In this document: positions 1 to 7,725 of the stretch, piece after piece
How positions within the stretch are numbered: the stretch's first letter is position 1
Layout: every line of letters begins with the position of its first letter
Assembly (NCBI GenBank): GCA_027021685.1
Contig: JALUTW010000136.1
Span: 1-13,657, forward strand
Direction of reading: 5' to 3'
DNA length: 13,657 nucleotides
From: Chromatiales bacterium
GTDB taxonomy: Bacteria > Pseudomonadota > Gammaproteobacteria > CAMYNG01
Notes under the pieces: generated by a model
What the model was told of the DNA's origin: nothing
The model's database searches: none
What the model saw: the letters and a program-made list of their open reading frames with translations, nothing else
Made by a program: the position numbers and the translations under genes

Positions 1-30
1 TTATGCAGGGTTCAATAGCACCTAGCCCCT

Positions 31-546
31 TCAGAGATTGAGCAGCTTGGTGATGCGCCGCTCCAGGTCGTCGATGTCGGGGACCATCACCGGGGCCTCG
101 CCCAGGCGGGCATAGCAGGCCACCGCGGGTGCCGGCACCGCCACCTCCAGGTCGGGGGTGATGAGGGATTCGTTGACCACCCGGAGCTGGGGGATGCCCT
201 GGGTCAGGATCCCCACGTAGGGCAGCTGGGCGTTGCCGTTGAGGGTGTTGAGCACGGCGGTGCGGCTGGTGGGAGCGGGCGGGGCCGGCTCGCCGCCCAG
301 CACGGACTCGAAGGAGACCACCGGCACCTGGTGCTCGCGCCAGTTGAGCAGGCCCAGGAACCAGTCGGGGGTGTCCGCCACCGGCTCCGGCGCCTGCCAC
401 GCGGCCACCTCCGCCACCGTGGTGTTGGGGAGCAGCAGCGTGGCCCCGCGCAGGGGCACCAGCAGGCAATGGACGATGTCGGTGCGGGCCACCTGGCCCG
501 CGCTGCGCATGGCGCGCCGGCTTTCGATGGGGGTGATGTCAGCCAT
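31..546 (-). CDS. chpC: ChpC, CheW-like adaptor of the Pil-Chp system
   Basis: This 171-residue protein is essentially one CheW-like domain (about residues 23-165). In this family the domain bridges a chemoreceptor and a CheA-type kinase in the cytoplasm. Visible hallmarks are the strand LLLPNTTVAEVAAW (37-50) and the segment WFLGLLNWREHQVPVV (62-77), which corresponds to the G-x-x-N-x-R-x-x-x-P-V-V core of CheW. It starts 9 bp after the chpB stop, with a weak AAGG-type ribosome site, so it is probably translated from the same mRNA. Its place as last gene after chpB, and its length (Pseudomonas ChpC is about 168 residues), favour ChpC over a second PilI, which lies earlier in the cluster. Only 30 bp follow its stop, and neither a terminator nor chpD/chpE-like genes can be seen there. 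The family is secure; how ChpC shares the adaptor role with PilI cannot be read from sequence. Confidence 0.88.
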   Translation of the reverse strand: MADITPIESRRAMRSAGQVARTDIVHCLLVPLRGATLLLPNTTVAEVAAWQAPEPVADTPDWFLGLLNWREHQVPVVSFESVLGGEPAPPAPTSRTAVLNTLNGNAQLPYVGILTQGIPQLRVVNESLITPDLEVAVPAPAVACYARLGEAPVMVPDIDDLERRITKLLNL

Positions 547-555
547 GGCCTTGCC

Positions 556-1638
556 TCACTTCATCTGTGAAAAGTGCCGGATCAGCCGTTTGGCCAGCTG
601 CTCCGGGGTACCGGAATACTCCACCACGCCCGCCTCGCGGGCACGGTCGGGCATGCTGCTCATGACGCAGGACCGGGCGTCCTGGGCCCAGACCAGGCCG
701 CCGCGCTGCACCATCTCGCGGGCCCCGCGGCAGCCGTCGTCACCCATGCCGGAGAACAGGATGGCGCCGGAGCGGCCCGGATAGCGCTGGGCCACGTCCC
801 GGATCACCAGGTCGATGGACGGCGAGTAGGCGCTGCGCTCGCCCAGCGCCCGCAGCTCCAGGGTGCCCACCGAGTTGACCACCAGCCGTTCCTCCACCGG
901 GGCGATGACCACCTGGCCGTGGCGCAGCACGTGGCCCACGGTGGGCTGCAGCACCTGGAACGACGCCACCCGGTCGAGCTGATCGGCCAGCAGCTTGACG
1001 AAGTTGGCGCCCAGATGCTGGGCCAGCACGAAGGCCACGGGCAGATCGGGCGGCAGCGCGCGCAGAAAGCGCTTGACCGCCTCGGGCCCGCCGAGGGAGG
1101 CCCCCAGCACCCACACGTTCATGGCCACCTCGCCCCGGGCGGCGGGTGCCGGCGTGCGTTCGCCGTTGAGCTTGAACAGCCCCGACTGGCTGGCCAGCTC
1201 GGAGATGTGGGTCTCGGCCGAGTCCTCCAGGCCCTCCGCGCGGCCGGTGATCTCGGCGATCTTGCGCACCAGGGTGTTGTGCCAGCGGGCCAGGGTGCGC
1301 GGTTCGTTGACGGTCAGGGCGGTGACGTCGGAGAAGACGATGGGCACCTTCTCCTCCTCCAGCAGCCGATCGAACACCGCCTCGTCCACCTCGGCGTCAT
1401 CGTGCATGTCCAGCAGCAGCACGTCCACCTCGCCCGCTTCCAGCCGCTCGGGGAAATCCGGGGTCAGGCCGTCGCACAGCACCACCTTGAGCCCGCGGTC
1501 CTCCAGGGCCTGCTGGAGGAAGTGGCGGTGGCGCGGCGAGTCGGCGGCGATGGCGATGCGCAGCTTGCGCAGCTCCAGCGTGGACAGGGAGGGGCTGCGG
1601 GTGCCGGCGGCGGACTTGGCGGAGTCGGAGGGTTCCAT
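556..1638 (-). CDS. chpB: ChpB, CheB-type protein-glutamate methylesterase
   Basis: The protein has 360 residues. The C-terminal half (about 172-356) is a CheB methylesterase domain, which removes methyl groups from receptor glutamates, presumably on PilJ, opposing PilK. The catalytic triad is visible: Ser181 in GASLGG, His208 in AQHLG and Asp301 in GMGDDG, with spacing like that of enteric CheB (Ser164/His190/Asp286). The N-terminal part (about 25-130) looks like a weakened receiver domain. One pocket acid (Asp33, after AA), a possible phosphoacceptor Asp77 in LLLDMHD and Ser103 are present, but no K-P pair typical of the last strand is seen. It starts 27 bp after the chpA stop. The nearest Shine-Dalgarno-like GGGAG lies rather far upstream, so the ATG is chosen because it is the first in-frame ATG and no other precedes the receiver-like region. 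Methylesterase assignment is firm; control by phosphorylation is doubtful. Confidence 0.93.
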   Translation of the reverse strand: MEPSDSAKSAAGTRSPSLSTLELRKLRIAIAADSPRHRHFLQQALEDRGLKVVLCDGLTPDFPERLEAGEVDVLLLDMHDDAEVDEAVFDRLLEEEKVPIVFSDVTALTVNEPRTLARWHNTLVRKIAEITGRAEGLEDSAETHISELASQSGLFKLNGERTPAPAARGEVAMNVWVLGASLGGPEAVKRFLRALPPDLPVAFVLAQHLGANFVKLLADQLDRVASFQVLQPTVGHVLRHGQVVIAPVEERLVVNSVGTLELRALGERSAYSPSIDLVIRDVAQRYPGRSGAILFSGMGDDGCRGAREMVQRGGLVWAQDARSCVMSSMPDRAREAGVVEYSGTPEQLAKRLIRHFSQMK

Positions 1639-1665
1639 GGCCCGGGCCCAGCTCCCGCCGCCCGG

Positions 1666-4600
1666 TCAGGCGCCGGTCTCGTCCAGCAGGCGGTGGATGT
1701 TGTCCACCAGCTCGCTTTCCTGGTAGGGCTTGCCCATGTAGATGTTGACCCCGATGGACATGGCCCGGTCGCGGTGCTTCTCCCCGGTGCGCGACGTGAT
1801 CATGATGATGGGGATGTCGCGCAGCCGCTCGTCGTTGCGGATGTTGGTGGCCAGCTCGAAGCCGTCCATGCGCGGCATCTCGATGTCCAGCAGCATCACG
1901 TCGGGCCTGGTCTCCTGCAGCTGGGCCAGGGCGTCCACCCCGTCCTTGGCCGTGACCACCTCCATCTGGTGGCGCTCCAGCAGGCGGGTGGTGACCTTGC
2001 GCACGGTGATGGAATCGTCCACCACCATCACCAGCGGCAGGCGCTCGGCCTCCTCCACCGGGGCCTCGGGGGCGGCCACCGGCAGCGGCTCGTGGGCGTC
2101 GGCCAGGCGGATGAGCACGCCCAGGTCCAGGATCAGCACCACGCTGCCGTCGCCCATGATGGTGGCCCCGGAGATGCCGCGCAGGGTGGAAAGCTGCGAT
2201 CCCACGGGCTTCACCACCACCTCGCGCGAGCCCACCAGGCCCTCCACGTGGATGGCGGCGCGGAAATCGCCGGACCGCACCAGCAGCAGCGGCACGCGGT
2301 CGCCGGGGGCCGGGCGCGGCGTGGTGCCCGTGCCCAGCAGGGTGCCCAGGTGCAGGTAGCGGTAGTCGTTGCCCACCCACTGGAACAGCTTCTGCTCCGA
2401 GTCCTGCAGCCGGGTGATCACGTCGCCCTCCACGCGCTCGACGCCTTCCACGCCCAGCAGCGGGATGGCGTAGGTCTCCTCGCCCACGTGCACCAGCAGG
2501 GCGCGGGTGAGCGACAGCGACAGCGGCAGGCGGATGGTGAACACGGTGCCCTTGCCGGCCTCGGTGTCGATGTTGAGCAGGCCGCCCAGCTGCTTGATCT
2601 CGCTGTTGACCACGTCCATGCCCACGCCGCGGCCGGCGATCTGGGTCACCTCGGCGGCGGTGGAGAAGCCCGACTCCATGATGAGTTCCAGCAGGGCCTC
2701 GCGCCGCGGCTGGGCCCCGGGGTCCAGCAGGCCGCGCTCCACCGCCTTGGCCCGCACCGCCTCCAGGTCGATGCCGGCCCCGTCGTCCTTCACCTCGATG
2801 ACCAGGTCGTTGCCTTCCCGGGCCAGGCTGATGTCGAGCCGGCCCACGGGCTTCTTGCCCGCGGCCTGGCGCACCTCCGGCGGCTCGATGCCGTGGGCGA
2901 TGGCGTTGCGCAGCATGTGCTCCAGGGGCGCCAGGATGCGCTCCAGCACCGTGCGGTCCAGCTCCGACTCCATGCCGTGGATGTGCAGCTCGGCCTGCCG
3001 TCCCAGCTCCTCACAGGTCTGGCGCACGATGCGGCGCAGCCGCGCCACGTGGGTGGAGAAGGGCACCATGCGGGTGCGCATGAGCCCTTCCTGCAGCTCG
3101 GTGTTGACCCGCGCCTGCTGGATGAGCAGGGTCTCCGACTCGCGCGTGAGGTTGGTCAGGATGTTGCGCAGGCTGTCCAGGTCGTTGAGCGACTCCAGCA
3201 TGCCGCGCGAGAGCTGTTGCATCTGGGTGAAGCGGTCGAACTCCAGCGGGTCGAAGTCCTCGTAGTTCTTGCCGGTCTCTTCCAGCCGGTACTGGATCTG
3301 GGCCTCGGCCTCGATCTCGAACTTGCGGATCTGGTCCCGCAGGCGGGTGACGGTCTCGTCCAGCTCCTGCAGGTTGTAGCGGAAGGTGTTGTTCTGCTGT
3401 TCCAGGCGCGAGCGGTAGATGCTCACCTCGCCGGCGAAGTTGACCAGGTCGTCCAGCAGATCGGAACGCACCCGCACCTGCTCCACCGGGCGGCTGGGCC
3501 GCAGCAGGGTGTCGGTTTCCGGCTGCGGTGTCGCAGGCTGGGAGGGGGCCGCCGGGGCCGGGGTTGTGGACCCGGCGCTCTCCGCCGGGGCGGCCGCGGG
3601 GGTCTCCTCCGCCGGGGCCGGCTCGGGCTCTGCCGTGGCGGCGGGAACCGGGGCCTCCTCGTCCGGCGACCCTGCGGCGGGTTCGGTTGCCTCCGGCTCT
3701 GCGCCCCGTGGTTCCAGCGGCACCACGTTGCCGGCCCCGGGTGCGCCGTCCTCCAGGACCAGCTCCTCGGAGCCGGCCCCTTCCACCGCCGACTCGTCGA
3801 ACACGAATTCCTCCGAGGCCGCCGACTCCCGCCCCGGCGGCTCGGCGGCGGGCGCCGGCGGCGTGTCCTCCGGCGCCGGGGCCTCCGGTTCCCCGGCCGG
3901 GGCCGCGGCCTCCGGCGCGGCTTCTGCCGCTTCCGGGGCTTGCGGCGCTTCCGGCGCGCGCCCGGCGAGCAGGTCGTCGAGCACCTGCAGCAGGTCCTGG
4001 GCCGGGGTCAGGGGCTGGCCGGCACGGAGCTGCTCCAGCATGTGCACCAGCCGGTCCTGCGCCTTGAGCAGGGTGTCGAACATGGACTGCGACGGGCCGA
4101 GGCGGCCGTCGGCCACTGCCGTGAGCAGGGATTCGATGCTGTGGCTGAGATCGCCCACCACCGCCACGCCGGCCATGCGCGCGCCGCCCTTGAGGGTGTG
4201 GAGCTGCCGCTGCAGGGCCTCCACCAGCTCGGTGTTGTCGCGATCGTTGATCCAGTCGTGCAGGGTCTGGTCGCTCTCGTCGAGGATCTCGGTGCCCTCC
4301 TCGAGGAAGATCTCCAGCAGCTCCTGGTCGTAGTCGGCGGCGGGCGCAGGCGCGGCCGGTGCCGGCGCGGCCTCCCGGGCCGGCGGCGGCGATGGCGCCT
4401 CCGCCAGCAGGGCCTCGATGCGGCCCATGAGCGGGGCATGATCGGCCAGCACCGTGCCCGGCTTGTCCACCTGGCGCACGGCCCCGGCCACGTAGTCCAC
4501 GTAGTCCTCCAGCACCTCGACGAAGGCGGGGGAGACCGGCGCCTCGTCCTGCTCGCGGCGCCGCACGTACTGCTCCAGCCCGTCGGAGAGTTCGGCCACC

Positions 4601-7600
4601 GGCAGCATGCCGGTGGTGCGCGAGCTGCCCTTGAGGGTGTGCACCGCCCGCAGCAGCGCCGGGGTCACGGCCCGGGCGTCGCTCTCGCGGGCCTCGTAGA
4701 TGTACTCGCGCAGGGCCTTGAGATGGGTCTCGGCCTCGTTGCCGTAGATGCCGCACAGGCCCGGATCGATCTCGGGCACGACGAAGCCGGCCGGCGGCTC
4801 CGGCTCCGCCGGCTCCGGAGCAGCGGCCGGGGCCGCGGCCTCCGGTTCGCCTCCCGCCCCGCCTGCCTCTGCCTCGGCCGCCTCCGCCGCGGGGGGCACC
4901 GCCTCGGCCGCCCGGGCCACGGCGTCCCCGGGCACCTCCTTGCCCTGGCTCAGGGCGTGGGCCAGGTCCATGAGGTTGAAGATCTCGTGGGTGGCCGCGG
5001 TGCCGTGGCGGAAATTGTCGAACAGCTGGAGCAGCACGTCGCGCACCCGCTCCAGGAGCTGGAACATGACCGGGGTGGGCGCCACGGTGCCGTCGATGAC
5101 CCGGTTGAGCATGTTCTCGCAGGCCCAGGCGAACTCGCCGATGTCGGTGGCCCCCACCAGGCGGCCGGAGCCCTTGAGGGTGTGGAAGGCGCGGCGCAGC
5201 TCCTTGAGCGCCTCGGCGTCGTCCGGGTTGCCCTGCCACTGGGGCAGCAGGCGCGAGATGTTGCCGTGCTCCTCCTCGGCCTCCTCGAGGAAGATCCCGA
5301 TGATCTCCTCGTCGATGTCCTCCACCGGCGGCGGGGCGGGGGCCGCCGGACGCGCCGGGGGCGGCGTCTGCGGCTGCGCCGCCGGGGGCTCCGGCGGGGC
5401 CGGTGCAGCGGGCGCGGCAGGCTCCGCGGCCGGGGCCTCGCCCAGGGCCGCCTCCGGTTCGTCGAAGCCTTCGAGGGTGATGCCCTCGCCCAGCTCCTCG
5501 ATGCCCTCGACCTTGAATTCCTCGCTGGCCGCGCCGCGCTCACCGGAGAGCTCGGGGGCCGGAATGTCCATCTCGGTGGAGGCCTCGTCGGCCGGCACCG
5601 CCTCGTCCCCGCGCGGCACCGCCAGGTCCACCACCGTGTCGTCCTCGGGGCCGGCGCCGCCCGGCGCCTCCCCGGCGTCCCCGCGCGCGGGCAGATCCAG
5701 GTTGACCTCGGTGGTGTCGCCGTCTGTCCCCGCCTCCAGGTTCACCTCGGCCGTGTCCTCGCCGGGACCCGCAAGGTCCAGGGTCACCTCGGTGGTGTCC
5801 TCCTCCGGGCCCGCCACCTCCAGCTTCACCTCGGCGGTGTCGTCGTCCGGCCCGGCACCGGGCGGGGGGGCCTCGATGGCGATGTCGATGAGGGTGTCGT
5901 CGTCGCCGGCGACCTCTTCCAGCTCCGGCCGCGGCAGGTCGTCGCGGGTGTCGCGCGCCAGCTCCTCGGCCTCCACCTCGTCCGCGGCCAGGCCGCCGCC
6001 TTCGCCGGGCGCCAGCTCGGTGTCGCTCACCACCCCCAGCTGGGTGAGGCTCTGCTGCGCCACCTGGAGGATGGACTCGGGCTGGCCCCAGCCCTCCATC
6101 ACCGACTCCAGGTAGTACTCGATGCTGGAGATGGCATCGGCCAGGGCGTCGAGGCTGCTGTCGTCGGGAATGGTCCTGCCCGGCAGCAGCACCTGCTCCA
6201 CGTAGCGCCCGGCCACGCCCAGCAGCTCACTGGCCTGGTCCAGGGACAGCATGGCCAGGCCGCCCTGGATCTTGGCCACGTGTCCGGCCACGTCCTTGAG
6301 CAACTCGGGCCGGCTGGGAGTGCGGGCGAAATCGCTCAGGGCCTCCTTGATCTTGTTCATCTCGGCCCGGGCCTCGGCCAGCACCGTGCGCGTGAGCTGC
6401 TTCTGCGCCACCAGGGCGGAGGCATCGGCAGTCTCCTCGGGCGCCGCTTCCACCTGCTGGTTCACCGCCCGTGCCGTGGCCAGGTCGCCGAGGGCGGTCT
6501 CGACCCCGAGCAGGGCGGCCGCCACCTCCATGAGCCCGGCCTCGTCCATGGGCCGCTCGCCGGCGATCATGGCCTCCAGCACCCGGGCCTGCTCCTGGAC
6601 CGTCTGCCGCTGCACGCCCAGACTCAGCATGCCCAGGGTGTCGGCCATCTGGTTGAGGGTGTCCACCAGTTCGCGCAGGGTGTCCGGGTTGCGCTCCTCG
6701 GTGCGCACGAACACGTCGAGCACGTCCTTGACCCGGGTGAGGTCGTCCACCAGCACCGCGGAGACGGTCTCCATGAGGGCGGCGTTGGGCACCGACAGGT
6801 CGGCGCGGGCCTGCTCCAGGGTCTGTTCGTCGGGCAGCACGTCCTTGAGCTGGAAGGCGCGCTTGAGCTCCTGCACCAGCTCGCCGTCGGAGCGGGTGCG
6901 GGAGACGTAGTAGAGCAGGTTCTTGAGCAGCTCCACCGGCGGCGACTCGCGCAGGACGCCCTCGCCCTGGTCGATGATGCGCTTGATCTCGCGATCCAGG
7001 TGGCCCAGCAGCAGCTTCACCGCCACCGAGGACTCCAGGCCGCCGTCACGCAGGCCCTCCACCACGCCAGAGGCCACCCACAGCATGCGGCTGGCATGGG
7101 GATCGTTGGCCGCCTGGCGCAGGGAGTCGATGACGTGCTGGATCTTCTTCAGGCTGCCGGGGGTGTCGCGGTCGCGGAACCAGCCCAGCAGGCCCAGGTG
7201 ATACTGGTGGCGCAGCTTGCGCGCCAGCTGCTGGATGTCCTCGGCCTCCTCGCCCACCCTGGACACCAGCGGGGCCTCCACCGAGAGGTCGGGCTGGAAC
7301 AGGGCGTTCTCGGTGAGCAGCGGCTCGCCGCGGGCGGCGCGCAGGTCATTGAGCAGCGGCAGCAGCAGCACCGGCATGTCGCGGGCGCCGGCCTGGAGCC
7401 GCTCCAGGTAGTCCGGGAGCTGGAGGATGCCGCGCATGAGGACCTCGTAGGCGTCCTCGCGGTTGCCGATGCGATCCTCCAGCAGGGCCTGGGTGAGCTG
7501 CTCCATCTCCTCGGCCACCAGGGCGGCCCCGTAGAGCTCCACCATCTGCAGGGTGCCGTAGACCTGGTGCAGGTAGTTGATGCAGAACCGGAGCTGGGAA

Positions 7601-7725
7601 TCGTCCTCCGGCGCCTCGACGTAGGCCTCCAGCGCAGTGCGCGCCTGGTTGAGGGTGTCGTCGATCTCGGACTTCACCCACCCGAGAGTGTTGATGTCGA
7701 GCTGGCTCTGGCTGGGCGTACTCAT
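1666..7725 (-). CDS. chpA: ChpA, giant hybrid CheA histidine kinase with Hpt array and receiver
   Basis: This 2019-residue cytoplasmic kinase is the hub of the Pil-Chp pathway. Residues 1-565 are helical, FimL/Hpt-like, with one retained histidine (His53 in LHQVYGTLQM). Three canonical Hpt domains follow, with HTLKG boxes at His848, His1029 and His1176. Residues 600-800, 931-982, 1107-1132 and 1256-1412 are acidic or Pro/Ala-rich linkers. The P3 dimerisation helices (about 1413-1555) are longer than in enteric CheA. The ATPase has an N box (His1603, Asn1607, His1611), a G1 box DDGAGID (1647-1653), an F box (1681-1690) and a G2 box GRGVGMD (1698-1704). A CheW-like P5 domain (about 1740-1875) and a complete receiver follow (Asp1903, Asp1904, phosphoacceptor Asp1947, Thr1977, Lys1999). 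The start ATG overlaps the pilK stop as ATGA, with GGAGGA 12 nt upstream, implying translational coupling. It is shorter than Pseudomonas ChpA (about 2470 residues, eight Hpt-type sites); no P2 domain is seen. Confidence 0.96.
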   Translation of the reverse strand: MSTPSQSQLDINTLGWVKSEIDDTLNQARTALEAYVEAPEDDSQLRFCINYLHQVYGTLQMVELYGAALVAEEMEQLTQALLEDRIGNREDAYEVLMRGILQLPDYLERLQAGARDMPVLLLPLLNDLRAARGEPLLTENALFQPDLSVEAPLVSRVGEEAEDIQQLARKLRHQYHLGLLGWFRDRDTPGSLKKIQHVIDSLRQAANDPHASRMLWVASGVVEGLRDGGLESSVAVKLLLGHLDREIKRIIDQGEGVLRESPPVELLKNLLYYVSRTRSDGELVQELKRAFQLKDVLPDEQTLEQARADLSVPNAALMETVSAVLVDDLTRVKDVLDVFVRTEERNPDTLRELVDTLNQMADTLGMLSLGVQRQTVQEQARVLEAMIAGERPMDEAGLMEVAAALLGVETALGDLATARAVNQQVEAAPEETADASALVAQKQLTRTVLAEARAEMNKIKEALSDFARTPSRPELLKDVAGHVAKIQGGLAMLSLDQASELLGVAGRYVEQVLLPGRTIPDDSSLDALADAISSIEYYLESVMEGWGQPESILQVAQQSLTQLGVVSDTELAPGEGGGLAADEVEAEELARDTRDDLPRPELEEVAGDDDTLIDIAIEAPPPGAGPDDDTAEVKLEVAGPEEDTTEVTLDLAGPGEDTAEVNLEAGTDGDTTEVNLDLPARGDAGEAPGGAGPEDDTVVDLAVPRGDEAVPADEASTEMDIPAPELSGERGAASEEFKVEGIEELGEGITLEGFDEPEAALGEAPAAEPAAPAAPAPPEPPAAQPQTPPPARPAAPAPPPVEDIDEEIIGIFLEEAEEEHGNISRLLPQWQGNPDDAEALKELRRAFHTLKGSGRLVGATDIGEFAWACENMLNRVIDGTVAPTPVMFQLLERVRDVLLQLFDNFRHGTAATHEIFNLMDLAHALSQGKEVPGDAVARAAEAVPPAAEAAEAEAGGAGGEPEAAAPAAAPEPAEPEPPAGFVVPEIDPGLCGIYGNEAETHLKALREYIYEARESDARAVTPALLRAVHTLKGSSRTTGMLPVAELSDGLEQYVRRREQDEAPVSPAFVEVLEDYVDYVAGAVRQVDKPGTVLADHAPLMGRIEALLAEAPSPPPAREAAPAPAAPAPAADYDQELLEIFLEEGTEILDESDQTLHDWINDRDNTELVEALQRQLHTLKGGARMAGVAVVGDLSHSIESLLTAVADGRLGPSQSMFDTLLKAQDRLVHMLEQLRAGQPLTPAQDLLQVLDDLLAGRAPEAPQAPEAAEAAPEAAAPAGEPEAPAPEDTPPAPAAEPPGRESAASEEFVFDESAVEGAGSEELVLEDGAPGAGNVVPLEPRGAEPEATEPAAGSPDEEAPVPAATAEPEPAPAEETPAAAPAESAGSTTPAPAAPSQPATPQPETDTLLRPSRPVEQVRVRSDLLDDLVNFAGEVSIYRSRLEQQNNTFRYNLQELDETVTRLRDQIRKFEIEAEAQIQYRLEETGKNYEDFDPLEFDRFTQMQQLSRGMLESLNDLDSLRNILTNLTRESETLLIQQARVNTELQEGLMRTRMVPFSTHVARLRRIVRQTCEELGRQAELHIHGMESELDRTVLERILAPLEHMLRNAIAHGIEPPEVRQAAGKKPVGRLDISLAREGNDLVIEVKDDGAGIDLEAVRAKAVERGLLDPGAQPRREALLELIMESGFSTAAEVTQIAGRGVGMDVVNSEIKQLGGLLNIDTEAGKGTVFTIRLPLSLSLTRALLVHVGEETYAIPLLGVEGVERVEGDVITRLQDSEQKLFQWVGNDYRYLHLGTLLGTGTTPRPAPGDRVPLLLVRSGDFRAAIHVEGLVGSREVVVKPVGSQLSTLRGISGATIMGDGSVVLILDLGVLIRLADAHEPLPVAAPEAPVEEAERLPLVMVVDDSITVRKVTTRLLERHQMEVVTAKDGVDALAQLQETRPDVMLLDIEMPRMDGFELATNIRNDERLRDIPIIMITSRTGEKHRDRAMSIGVNIYMGKPYQESELVDNIHRLLDETGA
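5614..5904 (-). repeat. Acidic DT-x-x-E/D-V repeat within chpA linker
   Basis: ChpA residues about 608-704 contain six copies of a motif of the form D-T-x-x-(E/D)-(V/I/L)-x-(L/I/V): DTLIDIAIE, DTAEVKLEV, DTTEVTLDL, DTAEVNLEA, DTTEVNLDL and DTVVDLAVP. The four central copies follow each other at 13-14 residue intervals, separated by short AGP/GxG-like spacers. The first and last copies are more distant. The segment is strongly acidic and lies between the helical N-terminal region and the first canonical Hpt domain. The alternating pattern would suit short beta strands or linear docking motifs. The repetition itself is plain in the sequence; its role is unknown. Confidence 0.75.

Noticed and set aside
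1..30. Possible terminator or next gene after chpC
   Set aside because: No stem-loop with a T tract and no codable start or domain can be seen in 30 bp; the region is too short to judge.
1639..1648. GGCCCGGGCC palindrome just before the chpB start
   Set aside because: It is short, composed only of G and C in a GC-rich genome, and leaves no workable hairpin loop, so it is probably chance.
3011..5239. A 742-codon minus-strand frame within chpA
   Set aside because: It is out of frame with chpA, its Gly/Arg/Pro/Ala-rich translation has no domain, and it lies wholly inside the chpA kinase/Hpt coding region.
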